Of a DNA stretch of 64,000 nt, positions 1 through 8,480 are shown piece by piece. The notes below the pieces were generated by a model. It saw only the letters and a program-made list of their open reading frames with translations. It had not been told where the DNA came from and made no database searches. The position numbers were made by a program, and so were the translations under genes. Each line of letters starts with the position of its first letter. Position 1 is the stretch's first letter. Source of the stretch: Aliidiomarina celeris (lineage in GTDB: Bacteria; Pseudomonadota; Gammaproteobacteria; Enterobacterales; Alteromonadaceae); the NCBI RefSeq assembly GCF_003316875.1, contig NZ_QMIL01000008.1, positions 1 to 64,000 of the forward strand, given 5' to 3'.

Positions 1-186
1 CAGTTTGGCAGTGGATAACCACCACACTAAGAGAGCCTCAATAGGTGTTTGCTGTAAGCCACCAACAGCCAACGATGACAGACGAAGCAGGCTCACTGGC
101 TCAGAGATTTGATATTGGCCGCTTACGCGGCGGCCAATAAAAAACTAATGCCTATTGACAGGACGAAGGCTCATAGGTGTTATGTG
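1..186. other. Non-coding left edge
   Basis: I see no supported gene here. Two similar direct copies of a short motif (cctcaataggtgtt near 35-48 and gctcataggtgtt near 170-182) flank an inverted repeat around 115-140 (ttggccgc ... gcggccaa). The second copy runs into GTTATGTG at 178, the same core-like motif that bounds the neighbouring cassette-like units. The stretch may be part of a recombination site or a degenerate mobile end, but it cannot be resolved from this edge. Confidence 0.3.
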
Positions 187-1263
187 TTATCTTCCGCCTG
201 ATATTACACTCAAGAATTTAGGTGCGATTGATTTTATGGCCATATACGCAAGCATGGAGAGTGCAATCACAAAAAACGGAATAATCAAATACAAAGAAAG
301 TACCAATAGGTCATTGTTTGGCTGAAGCATCTTATAGCTAATTTTCCGCATTACAGTTAGCAGTGGTTCATGAACGGCAAACACAAAGAAGCTGCAACCA
401 CTAGCCCACATTAAGGCCTTTTTTAAGTATGCGGTTTTTACTACTGCGTTTGTTACAAATAAGGCCGAACCAATGCCAAGGAGTATCCCAGCATGGTGTA
501 TATATTCATTAAACACATAGCCTTTCGTAGACGTGTCAATCAAAAGGGTCACCAAATACAGGAGTAAAATCAAAGGACCTAATCGATCTAGTGCAAATAT
601 GTTAGTATTTGAATGCGCAAAGTAAGCTCCAGCATAAAAAAATGCGAATGCGGCAGCAGACGGAATATAAATCGGCCACACATTTAGGAACCATAGAGTA
701 AAAATTGTAAAAAGAACTACCTTTGATGCCTTATTAAGAAAAAGATAGATCGCTGGTGCAATTAAGATCATCACCATTAAATCTCTTATAAACCAAAATT
801 GATATGAAATTGGACTTCTGTCAATCCCAAACAATGCATTAAAATAATCATATATTCCAAATGTAGATATTTGGGCATTTTTGCCAGAAAAGAATGACTG
901 GGTTGCCGGCAGGTATTGCGCCAACGCAATTAGACAAAGGGTGAGTATGTTCCAGAATAAAAATGGGATAAGAAGTGTACTTAATCGAGATTTTACTTTG
1001 GTTTTGTAATTATTTACAGAAAAGGAAAATCCTAAAAAAAAGAAGTATCCAGACATTAGAAAGAATAGAGGAACTGCGACTCGAGCTATGCCTTGGGAAA
1101 TGAGGTCACGACAAAAATCAACCCAATATCCTGTATTCGTCACCCCAACAACGCCATTTGAAAAGCCGACTTCTGTACCATACGCATGAATGAAAACCAC
1201 TCCAATTATTAGAGGGAAGCGTAGCACGCTAAGTCTTTCTGATGAAACTTTATCGATTTGCAT
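187..1263 (-). CDS. Membrane acyltransferase (acyltransferase 3 family)
   Basis: A 358-residue polytopic membrane protein of the acyltransferase 3 (OafA/WecH-like) family, which moves acetyl or other acyl groups onto surface glycans or related substrates. The N-terminus carries the usual first membrane segment with the family histidine (VVFIHAYG, His about 26), followed by roughly ten hydrophobic segments. The length is normal for the family. The base composition is clearly AT-richer than that of the housekeeping genes, consistent with acquired DNA. It is bracketed by GTTATGTG-type motifs at 178 and 1284 and starts about 20 bases inside the second one, as a gene cassette would. It lies on the same strand as the polysaccharide operon upstream but is cut off from it by two insertion sequences. 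Decorating the surface polysaccharide is a reasonable guess; the substrate cannot be read from the sequence. Confidence 0.8.
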   Translation of the reverse strand: MQIDKVSSERLSVLRFPLIIGVVFIHAYGTEVGFSNGVVGVTNTGYWVDFCRDLISQGIARVAVPLFFLMSGYFFFLGFSFSVNNYKTKVKSRLSTLLIPFLFWNILTLCLIALAQYLPATQSFFSGKNAQISTFGIYDYFNALFGIDRSPISYQFWFIRDLMVMILIAPAIYLFLNKASKVVLFTIFTLWFLNVWPIYIPSAAAFAFFYAGAYFAHSNTNIFALDRLGPLILLLYLVTLLIDTSTKGYVFNEYIHHAGILLGIGSALFVTNAVVKTAYLKKALMWASGCSFFVFAVHEPLLTVMRKISYKMLQPNNDLLVLSLYLIIPFFVIALSMLAYMAIKSIAPKFLSVISGGR

Positions 1264-1283
1264 TCAAATATGCCCCTATTTAT

Positions 1284-1369
1284 ACACATAACGCCTAAGC
1301 ACACGGGCGCGAGTTTACGAGCGTCCCGCCGACGCTTGCGGCGGCGTAGTGCTGCGTATGGTTATGTGT
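1284..1369. repeat. attC-like imperfect palindrome
   Basis: An 86-bp imperfect palindrome bounded by ACACATAAC (1284-1292) and its exact complement GTTATGTGT (1361-1369). Inside are GCAC/GTGC, then CGC/GCG stretches, and a central perfect AGCGTC...GACGCT hairpin. Conserved outer cores of the form xxxxAAC...GTTxxxx, a poorly conserved inner palindrome and a position directly after the stop codon of a small ORF are the hallmarks of integron attC sites. The core GTTATGT departs from the strict GTTRRRY consensus at one base. No integrase is visible in the window, so this would be an isolated cassette site or a look-alike. Confidence 0.5.
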
Positions 1370-1371
1370 TT

Positions 1372-1641
1372 TCACTTTATTCGCCATGGCCCAGATTCGC
1401 ATACTCTTTCTATGTGGCCGTCGGATTCCAGTTCGCGGAGAAGAGCGACAAGCCAGTATTGTTGGTTTGATGACGTAGCACTCTGCTTATCGCCCCAATC
1501 CAGCCCGCAACTCCGAAAAATTTCGGACTGTTTTATGCCTTTTGCGTTTGCCTGGCAATCTGGGTGATTTGTCATAAAGTCAATAACGAGACTTTTAGCT
1601 CTAGCCCTAATTGATGCGCCTTGGAATACGTATTTACTCAC
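1372..1641 (-). CDS. Small protein of unknown function in a cassette-like unit
   Basis: An 89-residue ORF that I do not recognise. I chose the GTG at 1641 because a good ribosome site (GGAGAG) sits a few bases upstream; the longer frame from 1692 would start on the far side of the GTTATGTG motif at 1667-1675. The second half (sequences around SEIFRSCGLDWG and LLRELESDGHIERV) has the look of a winged-helix fold, with a final short basic strand, but this is only an impression. The ORF ends two bases before the attC-like palindrome, and its start lies just inside another GTTATGTG motif, so ORF plus palindrome has the form of a gene cassette. Confidence 0.5.
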   Translation of the reverse strand: MSKYVFQGASIRARAKSLVIDFMTNHPDCQANAKGIKQSEIFRSCGLDWGDKQSATSSNQQYWLVALLRELESDGHIERVCESGPWRIK

Positions 1642-1763
1642 TAAATATCTCTCCGAAAACGACAATACACATAACATTTTTATACTGCGCAAGCCTCATA
1701 TCCCCAATACACCGGCATGCGCACTTTGTCGTTTATTAACCTTGCCTGTTATCTACCCTATAC

Positions 1764-2336
1764 TTACCCTAGAAGGCGCGTAGGTTGGAGGACAAAAGCC
1801 GAATAGCAAACACCAGTAAACCCAAGCAGCGCAGCGAAACGAGAATTCAAATAGGCGAAGAAAAACTTATGAGGAGGGCTCTTCCTTACTTGAATCATTG
1901 CGGTTGGCACACTTAAAGCATCCGGTTTATCGCGTCGCAGACGACGCTTGGGTTTGATTCGTAAGTTCAGCTCTTGCTCGCGTGAGCTGGCGAAACCTTT
2001 GAGCGAATCCGCTTTCCAGGCTTTCACCTGTTCAACGAAAAGCCCTCGCTCACGGCAATACTCACTGAGCTCAGCTTCACTCATGGAGCCGGTTTCAATC
2101 ACGGTCGCAAGCTTCGCGTCAGCAGATCATTGTTCGGGTGTTGATTTATTTCCTGGCACTGGACGCCCCTGTTCTCTGGCTTTGTTACGACAATTATAAA
2201 GGGGTTGTTCGCCAATGCCTTCCGTTCGTGCAATTTCTGCGATGGTCATGTTCAACGGCGGCATCATTTTACTTAAGATCGACTGCTTACGTTCTTCTGA
2301 ATAGTGTGGACTATTAAGCCTTAACGCCCCAACTGG
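1764..2336 (-). pseudogene. IS3-family transposase OrfA remnant
   Basis: Reading the minus strand from about 2336 gives an IS3-type OrfA: the N-terminal HYSEERKQSIL helix, then a helix-turn-helix part (MTIAEIARTEGIGEQPLYNC), then a second recognisable block (SEAELSEYCRERGLFVEQVKAWK). Between the blocks a TGA at about 2117 replaces the tryptophan codon expected in an EQWSADAK-type motif, so the frame is interrupted by a nonsense change rather than a frameshift. There is no OrfB, and the C-terminal coiled-coil/leucine zipper part degenerates after about 1900. The unit is dead and lies beside the intact IS110-type element. Confidence is good for the family and moderate for the exact ends. Confidence 0.75.
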
Positions 2337-2375
2337 TTAAATTTTAAAGGGTGACAACTTATGTGGACTCCCCAC

Positions 2376-2577
2376 GTGTCAACAACAAACAACTCAATTG
2401 AAGAAATAATTGCGTACTTATGTACGAGCTCTATTGGAGAAGCTATCTCCGGCTCTATGATATTTACGCGAACTAGCTGGCAAATCTATCCTGCGAGTTT
2501 TTTCACTCTGTGTTGACGGCGGCCTTAGCTAGCTGATTTTTATCTTCGTTTGTGCAATTTATTGTTAGAACTCTTAT
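2376..2577 (-). ncRNA. Candidate bridge RNA region of the IS110-type element
   Basis: About 200 bp of non-coding DNA between the transposase stop and the inverted repeat. In IS1111-type relatives the bridge RNA is encoded after the recombinase gene, so this is where one is expected. I can see potential short stems (for example around 2425-2470, AGCTCTATTGGAGAAGCT and GCTATCTCCGGC) but have not folded it. The assignment is by position and family analogy only. Confidence 0.3.
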
Positions 2578-3615
2578 TTAAGCTTCAACTAAGTCAGCTT
2601 TGTATTCCGTGCCCTGAGTGAGCATTGCAAATGCCGTTCTTACGGTTTTATTGGCCAAAGCAACCGCAGCACATTTTTTACCGCGACGGCCAACCAATGC
2701 TGCTATCCAAATATCTTTTTTCGTTTTAGCTTTCCTATTTACCGCATGGTTTACTGCTGACATCGCACCAGTAATAAGCTGACTTCTGAGCATCCCATTT
2801 TTGACATATTTACCGATCGAACCGAGTTTGGCTTTCCCTCCTGACGAGTGTTGCATTGGCGTTAATCCAATACACGCAGCAGCATCTTTGCCTTTACTGA
2901 AAGTCCCTAGTTCTGCACAACCTAACGCTATATATAGATTAATAGCGTTCAGTACACCCACCCCTTCGATTTTGAGTAGTTTTTTACAATCGGCATGTTT
3001 TTCAATTGCTTTTTCAAGACAGCGGTCATAAACAGAAATAGATTCTAATATCGAAAGGTATTGTTGCCAGGCTGCGCTTAGCGCTTCCCTGAACTCAAAA
3101 GACAAACCATTTTCAGCGTCTTCCAGTGTCGCTGTAATCACCTTTTTTAAACCACCATTTCGGGTTGAGGCTTTGATGTTAAACTCAGCTAAAAGAGCCG
3201 TTAACTGATTTCCAGTAGCTGTTTTCTGCTTAACACAGAGCTCACGCAGTCTAAGAATTGATTGCAGCTGTTGTTGTTCTGGCGATTTTCCCCTAACAAA
3301 CGAAACATCAGGTAATAGTGCTGCCTGGACTATGGCTAAGGCGTCATTCTTATCTGTTTTCTGATTTTGCCGAACAGCTGAAACTAGTTTGGGCGATATC
3401 AATCGAGCATCGTGCCCGAATAAAATTGCTTTTTGCTTCCAATAATTAGATGTGCCGCATGCTTCAAATACTATGGTTACGGAGTTTGTGACTGCAAGCC
3501 ACTCAGCGAATTCAGCAGGTGTCATATCAATGTTATATTGCACCGTTTTGTTCGAAAATAAGCAAACCTGAATTACGTGCTTAGCAAGATCAACACCTAC
3601 AATAGTATTTTTCAT
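2578..3615 (-). CDS. IS110-family transposase (DEDD recombinase)
   Basis: A 345-residue IS110-type recombinase that moves the surrounding element. The N-terminal RuvC-like domain shows Asp9 (VGVDLAK), Glu51 (VFEACG) and the KTDKNDA motif (Asp88, Asp91) that form the DEDD centre. The C-terminal Transposase_20 domain contains the expected CIGLTPMQHSSGGK stretch with candidate catalytic serines. I start at the ATG at 3615, which has GGAG six to seven bases upstream; an ATG four codons earlier has no ribosome site. The reading frame is intact, so the element may be active. Known members use a structured bridge RNA from the element's non-coding end to choose target and donor DNA. Confidence 0.9.
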   Translation of the reverse strand: MKNTIVGVDLAKHVIQVCLFSNKTVQYNIDMTPAEFAEWLAVTNSVTIVFEACGTSNYWKQKAILFGHDARLISPKLVSAVRQNQKTDKNDALAIVQAALLPDVSFVRGKSPEQQQLQSILRLRELCVKQKTATGNQLTALLAEFNIKASTRNGGLKKVITATLEDAENGLSFEFREALSAAWQQYLSILESISVYDRCLEKAIEKHADCKKLLKIEGVGVLNAINLYIALGCAELGTFSKGKDAAACIGLTPMQHSSGGKAKLGSIGKYVKNGMLRSQLITGAMSAVNHAVNRKAKTKKDIWIAALVGRRGKKCAAVALANKTVRTAFAMLTQGTEYKADLVEA

Positions 3616-3738
3616 AACTGACTCCATTAAATAACCGTTTACAGGTTAACCTATCTATTTAGGTGTGGGGAGTCCAATTATCTATCCTGCCAGAGGGGGA
3701 CCTCATCAATCCCCTTTCAGCAAGCATGGCGATTAGAC

Positions 3739-4587
3739 CTATTCCCTGCCCAAACGCAGACGTTGTTCTTCGGCCGCCATCGTCGACAATTGCACGCGCC
3801 CATTTTCATCCTTCCAAGCCACACTACGACCCATCATCTTCGGATAGTAGTTCTTGTTGCTATAAAAGCTCAGCTGCGGCCTTCCTCGGTATGCAGAGAT
3901 TGAACGACGTACAAAAAGTAAGTAGCTCCCCATTCGAAAAATCTTTACGGGCGCGATAATTTGCCCTCCGACTAAGGGATGCCCCTTTGCTGACGCCAAG
4001 TAGTCTTGTGTAAACAAGAAACTGAAGAAGTGAATCGAGCTCATATAGGAATAGATGTTCACTTCGGAACTCGCCAGGTAAAAATCAGCGCGAACACTGC
4101 AAGGATTATCGGTACAAACAACGTGGCCTTTTTTAGTTACTGGGTTACCGAGGCGTCTTTCATTGTTATAGCTTGACTCCAGTGCAAACAGCGGCACAGG
4201 GATATTCGTAGTTGAAGGCAGATCCAGAGAATCATCAATTAGCGTTCTGTAACCAGACTGTGCCTTCAGATGAACTTTCGGCTTCATCTCACGAACGTGG
4301 GCGCCGTGGTAGGTCATTTCTACCTGCTCCGGCAGCTTAACTTTTTTGGGGTCTGTTGGCTTATCTGCCCAAACGTGTGCCCACTTTATCGCAGTGCTAA
4401 TGATCTTTATCTGGGCATGAGACTGGTCTCTACCGCTACGAGGCTCATCCTTAATAGCGAGTTTCAGAAGCTTGTCGCCGTGAACGTTTGTGAGATACAG
4501 GCTTTTTCTGTTGTGCTCATCAGGGCCAGAGAACATATCTATGGTTCCGTCCGGCTTGCGGCTATCGGGTGTAAAGTACTCGAGCAT
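3739..4587 (-). CDS. Protein of unknown function at the end of the polysaccharide operon
   Basis: A 282-residue soluble protein that I do not recognise. It has no obvious signal peptide and no long hydrophobic segment; there are aromatic-rich patches near residues 180-200 and 215-245. It starts three bases after the stop of the Wzx flippase gene, so translational coupling and membership of the operon are likely. The final stop lies about 60 bases before the inverted repeat of the IS110-type element, so downstream members of the operon may have been lost or separated. A role in polysaccharide assembly or modification is inferred from position only. Confidence 0.6.
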   Translation of the reverse strand: MLEYFTPDSRKPDGTIDMFSGPDEHNRKSLYLTNVHGDKLLKLAIKDEPRSGRDQSHAQIKIISTAIKWAHVWADKPTDPKKVKLPEQVEMTYHGAHVREMKPKVHLKAQSGYRTLIDDSLDLPSTTNIPVPLFALESSYNNERRLGNPVTKKGHVVCTDNPCSVRADFYLASSEVNIYSYMSSIHFFSFLFTQDYLASAKGHPLVGGQIIAPVKIFRMGSYLLFVRRSISAYRGRPQLSFYSNKNYYPKMMGRSVAWKDENGRVQLSTMAAEEQRLRLGRE

Positions 4588-4590
4588 TAA

Positions 4591-6000
4591 TCAGGCTATC
4601 CTGCGCCGCACAAACCCCACCACCTCCACGACTTCACCCCGGAAAACCACCGCCCAGGCGGCCAACACAACCAACCAATATCCAACCATCCAGCCCTTCA
4701 AAACTTCGCCCCAAAGGGTGAACACCACAGCGCCAGCTACAGAAACCAAGGTGAAAGCGTACAGCGCAAGCCGGGGCATGGGCTTCCACAGATAAATCGC
4801 GAATTCGGTTCTAAGAAAGAAGAACACCCAGAACGATACACAGGTGCTCACGGCTGCGCCGGCTGCGCCGAAGTGAGGAATTAGCCACCAGTTTCCCACC
4901 AGATTGACCGCGAATGCCGTAATGGCCGCCAGCATGGAGAAAGAGCTGCGCCGGGAGATGCCGATGCCTACCACGGTGGTTTCAGAGAGTGTGTACAGCA
5001 AGGGGTAGCCAATGCAGGACACCACAATCCACTGCACAGCCGCGTAGTTGGCGGGCAGAAAAAAGGTAACAACCCAGGACAACAACCCGGCTAAAGCAAA
5101 TCCGAGGACAACCAATGCTAGTATGTAACGACTCACTTTGTGCACGTTCTCCAGCCCAGTCCCTGCGCTGGCCCATTTGTAGACGGTGGGCGCCCAAACA
5201 GTTGAGAAAACGCTTTGCAGTATGCTGGCTGCGGCAGCGAAGCTGACAGCGACCGAATAAACACCCAGCTCTTCAAAGCTGGCGAGCATCCGCAGAAATA
5301 CCTTATCTATGGCAGTGAGGCCCCAGAACGCCAGACCGCCCATAATCAGTGGCAGCCCAAAACGGAGCATGCTTTTTAGCTGATCAACATCCAGCTTAGT
5401 GCGAATCCCGGCTAGCCATTCTGCTCGGGTGCTCCAACCGTATATTACACACACGAAGGCAATGGCAGCAGTATTCGCAAGCACCAGGTTGGTCAAGTCC
5501 TTATCGGCACCAACGGCAACGTATCCCCCGATAATGGCCAGCATAAGCAGCTTCGGGAGCAGCTGACTCATCGAGAACGCCAAGCCACGCTCGTTCATGC
5601 GCAGCACGAGCGACAAAAACCGGGAAAGATAACTTGCCACCAAAGCCACCGCCACCAATACACTCAAGTGCCATGCGGGCACATCAAACAGCCAACCGGC
5701 CAGTTTCCCGCCAAGCGACAGCAGCACCAAAAGGGTAATCAACAACAACACCAGCCCCGGGAGCATTGCCCGCTTGAGCAACGCTGGCTTGTCTTCAGCT
5801 TCGTGAAACTCGCGGACATAGGACTGGTCCAGCCCCAGGCTGAACAGCAAGATGCTGAAGCCCAGTGTTACCTGCAGCATCGCCATTCGGCCTACATCTT
5901 CCTGAGAGAAGAACCAGGTGATGATTGGCAGGGAGATTAGGCCGAGCACCGCACCGCCGATGGGGCCTATGGCGAAGGCGGCTATTTGCTTAGGTGTCAC
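4591..6000 (-). CDS. wzx: Wzx-type polysaccharide flippase
   Basis: A 469-residue, very hydrophobic protein with about twelve to fourteen membrane segments, of the polysaccharide transporter (Wzx/RfbX, MOP superfamily) type. The opening GGAVLGLISLPIITWFFSQ segment and the conserved loop with LGLDQSYVREFHE are typical of O-antigen and enterobacterial common antigen flippases. It would move an undecaprenyl-diphosphate-linked repeat unit from the cytoplasmic to the periplasmic face of the inner membrane. The start overlaps the wecE stop by four bases, showing tight coupling with nucleotide-sugar synthesis. No Wzy polymerase is visible in the window, so the polymerisation step must be encoded elsewhere or lie in the part disrupted by insertion sequences. 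Confidence 0.85.
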   Translation of the reverse strand: MTPKQIAAFAIGPIGGAVLGLISLPIITWFFSQEDVGRMAMLQVTLGFSILLFSLGLDQSYVREFHEAEDKPALLKRAMLPGLVLLLITLLVLLSLGGKLAGWLFDVPAWHLSVLVAVALVASYLSRFLSLVLRMNERGLAFSMSQLLPKLLMLAIIGGYVAVGADKDLTNLVLANTAAIAFVCVIYGWSTRAEWLAGIRTKLDVDQLKSMLRFGLPLIMGGLAFWGLTAIDKVFLRMLASFEELGVYSVAVSFAAAASILQSVFSTVWAPTVYKWASAGTGLENVHKVSRYILALVVLGFALAGLLSWVVTFFLPANYAAVQWIVVSCIGYPLLYTLSETTVVGIGISRRSSFSMLAAITAFAVNLVGNWWLIPHFGAAGAAVSTCVSFWVFFFLRTEFAIYLWKPMPRLALYAFTLVSVAGAVVFTLWGEVLKGWMVGYWLVVLAAWAVVFRGEVVEVVGFVRRRIA

Positions 6001-7127
6001 CGATAGAACTCAATAATCGCATCAACCACTTGCTGTTGCGTCGCCTCATCAATCCCATACCACATTGGCAATCGAATTAGCCTTTCACTCTCTGCTGTCG
6101 TAAAACGATCATCACCAGAGAAGCGACCAAAATCACGCCCGGCTTTAGCTGTGTGTAAAGGCACATAATGGAAAACTGCGTGAATATCTTGATGCTTTAA
6201 ATGTTCAATTAGCGATGTTCTCTCATCAAGGCTTGCCGCTTTAAAGTAGAACATGTGAGCATTATGTATGCAGTCCTTTGGCACTACACCTAGTTCAATG
6301 TGCCCCATATCCGCAAGTGGTTGAAGCTTCTCTGCATAGTATTTCCACGCAGCTAAACGTGCGTCGTTAATTAACTTGGCACCCTCTAATTGCGCCCACA
6401 AATATGCCGCCTGTAGTTCACTAGGAAGAAAACTACTTCCAATATCAACCCATTGATATTTATCAACCATGCCTCTAAAAAATTGGCTACGGTTCGTACC
6501 TTTCTCTCTGATTATCTCTGCGCGTTGCTTAAACTTTTCATCGTTTATGATCAGCAAGCCACCTTCACCACCACTGGTGTAATTCTTAGTTTCATGAAAA
6601 CTAAATGCGCCCAAATGTCCAATTGTCCCAAGCGCCTTGCCCTTGTAATTACTCATCATGCCTTGCGCAGCATCCTCTATAACATAAAGGTTGTGACGCT
6701 CAGCAATGTCCATAATGGTATCCATTTCACAACCGACTCCCGCGTAATGCACAGGTACAATGGCTCGGGTTTTGGGAGTGATTGCTGCCTCGATCAGGCG
6801 TTCATCGATATTCATGGTATCGGGCCGGATATCCACGAAGACGACCTTTGCGCCACGGAGTACAAAGGCATTTGCCGTGCTCACGAAGGTGTAGCTCGGC
6901 ATGATGATTTCGTCGCCGGGCTGTATGTCGACCAAGACGGCAGCCAGCTCGAGTGCAGCGGTGCAGGAAGGGGTCAGCAGTGTTTTCTTGGCTGGCAGAT
7001 GGGCTTCAAACCAATTCTGGCATTTTTTGCCGAAAGGGCCGTCACCGGAGAGTTTTCCATTTCTTATGGCTTCCTCGACAAAGACGAGCTCGGTGCCGAC
7101 GAATGGGGCGCGATTAAAATTAATCAT
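5997..7127 (-). CDS. wecE: dTDP-4-amino-4,6-dideoxygalactose transaminase
   Basis: A PLP-dependent sugar aminotransferase of the DegT/DnrJ/EryC1 family, 376 residues from the ATG at 7127. A TTG three codons earlier is possible, but the ATG aligns best with the family start (MINFNRAP). It converts dTDP-4-keto-6-deoxyglucose, the product of RmlB, to dTDP-Fuc4N with glutamate as donor. The PLP lysine is in SFHETKNYTSGGEGG (Lys181), and the EDAAQG motif (about 151-156) that contacts the cofactor is present. The start overlaps the preceding WbqC-like gene by eight bases and the stop overlaps wzx by four. Similarity is closest to enterobacterial WecE/RffA as I recall it. Confidence 0.9.
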   Translation of the reverse strand: MINFNRAPFVGTELVFVEEAIRNGKLSGDGPFGKKCQNWFEAHLPAKKTLLTPSCTAALELAAVLVDIQPGDEIIMPSYTFVSTANAFVLRGAKVVFVDIRPDTMNIDERLIEAAITPKTRAIVPVHYAGVGCEMDTIMDIAERHNLYVIEDAAQGMMSNYKGKALGTIGHLGAFSFHETKNYTSGGEGGLLIINDEKFKQRAEIIREKGTNRSQFFRGMVDKYQWVDIGSSFLPSELQAAYLWAQLEGAKLINDARLAAWKYYAEKLQPLADMGHIELGVVPKDCIHNAHMFYFKAASLDERTSLIEHLKHQDIHAVFHYVPLHTAKAGRDFGRFSGDDRFTTAESERLIRLPMWYGIDEATQQQVVDAIIEFYR

Positions 7128-7818
7128 TGTAGCCAAAGCTCTTCATGTATTGTGTCGCGTTTGGCCCTTCATTAAATATAAGGTCTAGAATAGTCACACC
7201 ATGCTCGAAGGGTTCGTGTAACTGGCGATACTCAGGGTACCCGCTGTAATCCATCCATTCGATCTGAATGCCTTTTTCTTCTGCAAGCTCCATGTCGAAA
7301 TAATCTTTTGCTGATGGGCCACTCAAATAAACATCCGCACCCGCCTGTTCACATATACTAATCAGCTTTTCAGTTTTCCCCCCAACAATCTCATATTCAT
7401 GTGACCAGGTTAGATTTGTATTTATACCAAGAATTTCGTTTACAATCCTTATTAGACTAAAGTTGATAGTACTCAAATCCAAAAAGCCGCAGTTAAGATA
7501 AAAATTTTCAAAAATCGATTTGTACTCACCAAAAAACTTTGACTTTGAATAATTTTGAGATATCGACTGCCAGTGTTTGCGAGCCCATCTTTGGTCAGTT
7601 ATTCTTGTTTCAAGAATACTTTGCTCTAGACTTTTTTGGGCACAAGGTATTGTGAGCCACTTACTACCTTGCTTAGTCTTAATTACATTTCGATTTCGCC
7701 AATCATTCTTTGTATATTGGGCTGTATCAAAGAATACAAACTCATCCACCATATTAATCAGGTCAAAGTATCCCTTCCAAGGAATATAGCTTGACTGGAG
7801 AATCGCCAACTTCTTCAT
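7120..7818 (-). CDS. WbqC-like family protein
   Basis: A 232-residue WbqC-family protein. The N-terminal LAILQSSYIPWKGYFDLI block and the following DEFVFFDTAQYTKNDWRNRN stretch are the family signature. Members occur in O-antigen and related sugar clusters and have been proposed to act in amino-sugar modification; the precise reaction is not established to my knowledge. It overlaps both neighbours (four bases with the acyltransferase gene upstream, eight with wecE), so it very likely works on the same dTDP-amino sugar. Base composition is lower in G+C than in the flanking rml genes. Confidence 0.85.
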   Translation of the reverse strand: MKKLAILQSSYIPWKGYFDLINMVDEFVFFDTAQYTKNDWRNRNVIKTKQGSKWLTIPCAQKSLEQSILETRITDQRWARKHWQSISQNYSKSKFFGEYKSIFENFYLNCGFLDLSTINFSLIRIVNEILGINTNLTWSHEYEIVGGKTEKLISICEQAGADVYLSGPSAKDYFDMELAEEKGIQIEWMDYSGYPEYRQLHEPFEHGVTILDLIFNEGPNATQYMKSFGYND

Positions 7819-8480
7819 GCTAACACTATTCCTTTATCTCTGTGCGATGAAATGAGCTTGGCAGGAACGCCAAGATTCTTCGAAAACGCTTCTGTATTTG
7901 ATAGAACCAATGACTTTGACCCAATCATAGATTCCGTCCTGATAACAGCACCCTGAACACAGGTCGAATTAAAACCGAAAAAACAATTATCTTCAACTTT
8001 ACAATTACCACCCAACAACGTTTGGCTAGCAAAAAAACAATGACTACCGATATCAACATCATGTGAAATCATTACAGAGGACCAGATAATATTGTTATCA
8101 CCCAACCTTGAAAATGGCTCTAAAACGCTTCCAACAAGGACTACATTATTACTCCCAAGAATAACCGTTTCGTCCAGCATGGCGCTGCCATCGATATAAT
8201 TAACAAATTGATAGCCCTTAAAACAGGCTTTTTCATACATCGACCTTCTATTTCGCATACTGGAATAGCCAACAGCAACAAACATCAGAAATCGGTCTTT
8301 GGGATAAAGGCGGTCGATACTCTCAAATGCCACCAAGGGAAGATCGTCAAAGGAGCTCATATCGCCCTTGAATGCTTCATCCACACAAAATGCTACTACC
8401 TTTTGACCTGCAACTCGATCTAAATACAAGCGCATCATCTTGGCGAAGCTTCCGGCGCCGTAGATTACAATCTCTTTCAT
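7815..8480 (-). CDS. NeuD-like sugar O/N-acyltransferase
   Basis: A 221-residue protein with two parts. The N-terminal part is a small nucleotide-binding-like domain (IVIYGAGSFAKMMRLY, residues 3-18). The C-terminal part is a left-handed beta-helix of hexapeptide repeats (about residues 95-205, with VILGSNNVVLVGSVL and DNNIIWSSVMISHDVDIGSH). This is the layout of the NeuD/PglD family, which acetylates sialic acids or UDP-4-amino sugars. Here the likely substrate is dTDP-Fuc4N, filling the role that WecD has in enterobacterial common antigen synthesis; that is inference from the neighbours. The start overlaps the transferase gene upstream by four bases. Confidence 0.8.
   Translation of the reverse strand: MKEIVIYGAGSFAKMMRLYLDRVAGQKVVAFCVDEAFKGDMSSFDDLPLVAFESIDRLYPKDRFLMFVAVGYSSMRNRRSMYEKACFKGYQFVNYIDGSAMLDETVILGSNNVVLVGSVLEPFSRLGDNNIIWSSVMISHDVDIGSHCFFASQTLLGGNCKVEDNCFFGFNSTCVQGAVIRTESMIGSKSLVLSNTEAFSKNLGVPAKLISSHRDKGIVLA

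Larger units (their letters stand above)
2364..3676 (-). mobile_element. IS110-family insertion sequence (IS1111-like)
   Basis: An apparently complete element of about 1.3 kb. A 12-bp perfect inverted repeat, TGGACTCCCCAC at 2364-2375 and GTGGGGAGTCCA at 3665-3676, brackets a single DEDD transposase gene. Classical IS110 members lack inverted repeats, whereas IS1111-type members have short subterminal ones and a long non-coding stretch after the transposase stop, as here (about 200 bp, against only about 50 bp before the start). It has landed between the polysaccharide operon and the IS3 remnant. The true outer ends may lie a few bases outside the repeats. Confidence 0.75.

Noticed and set aside
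1258-1567. Forward ORFs across the attC-like palindrome
   Set aside because: No ribosome site or similarity; they cross the palindrome and oppose the better supported minus-strand ORF.
4270-4795. Forward ORFs opposite the unknown gene and wzx
   Set aside because: Shadow frames without start signals; the minus-strand genes are coupled and in operon order.
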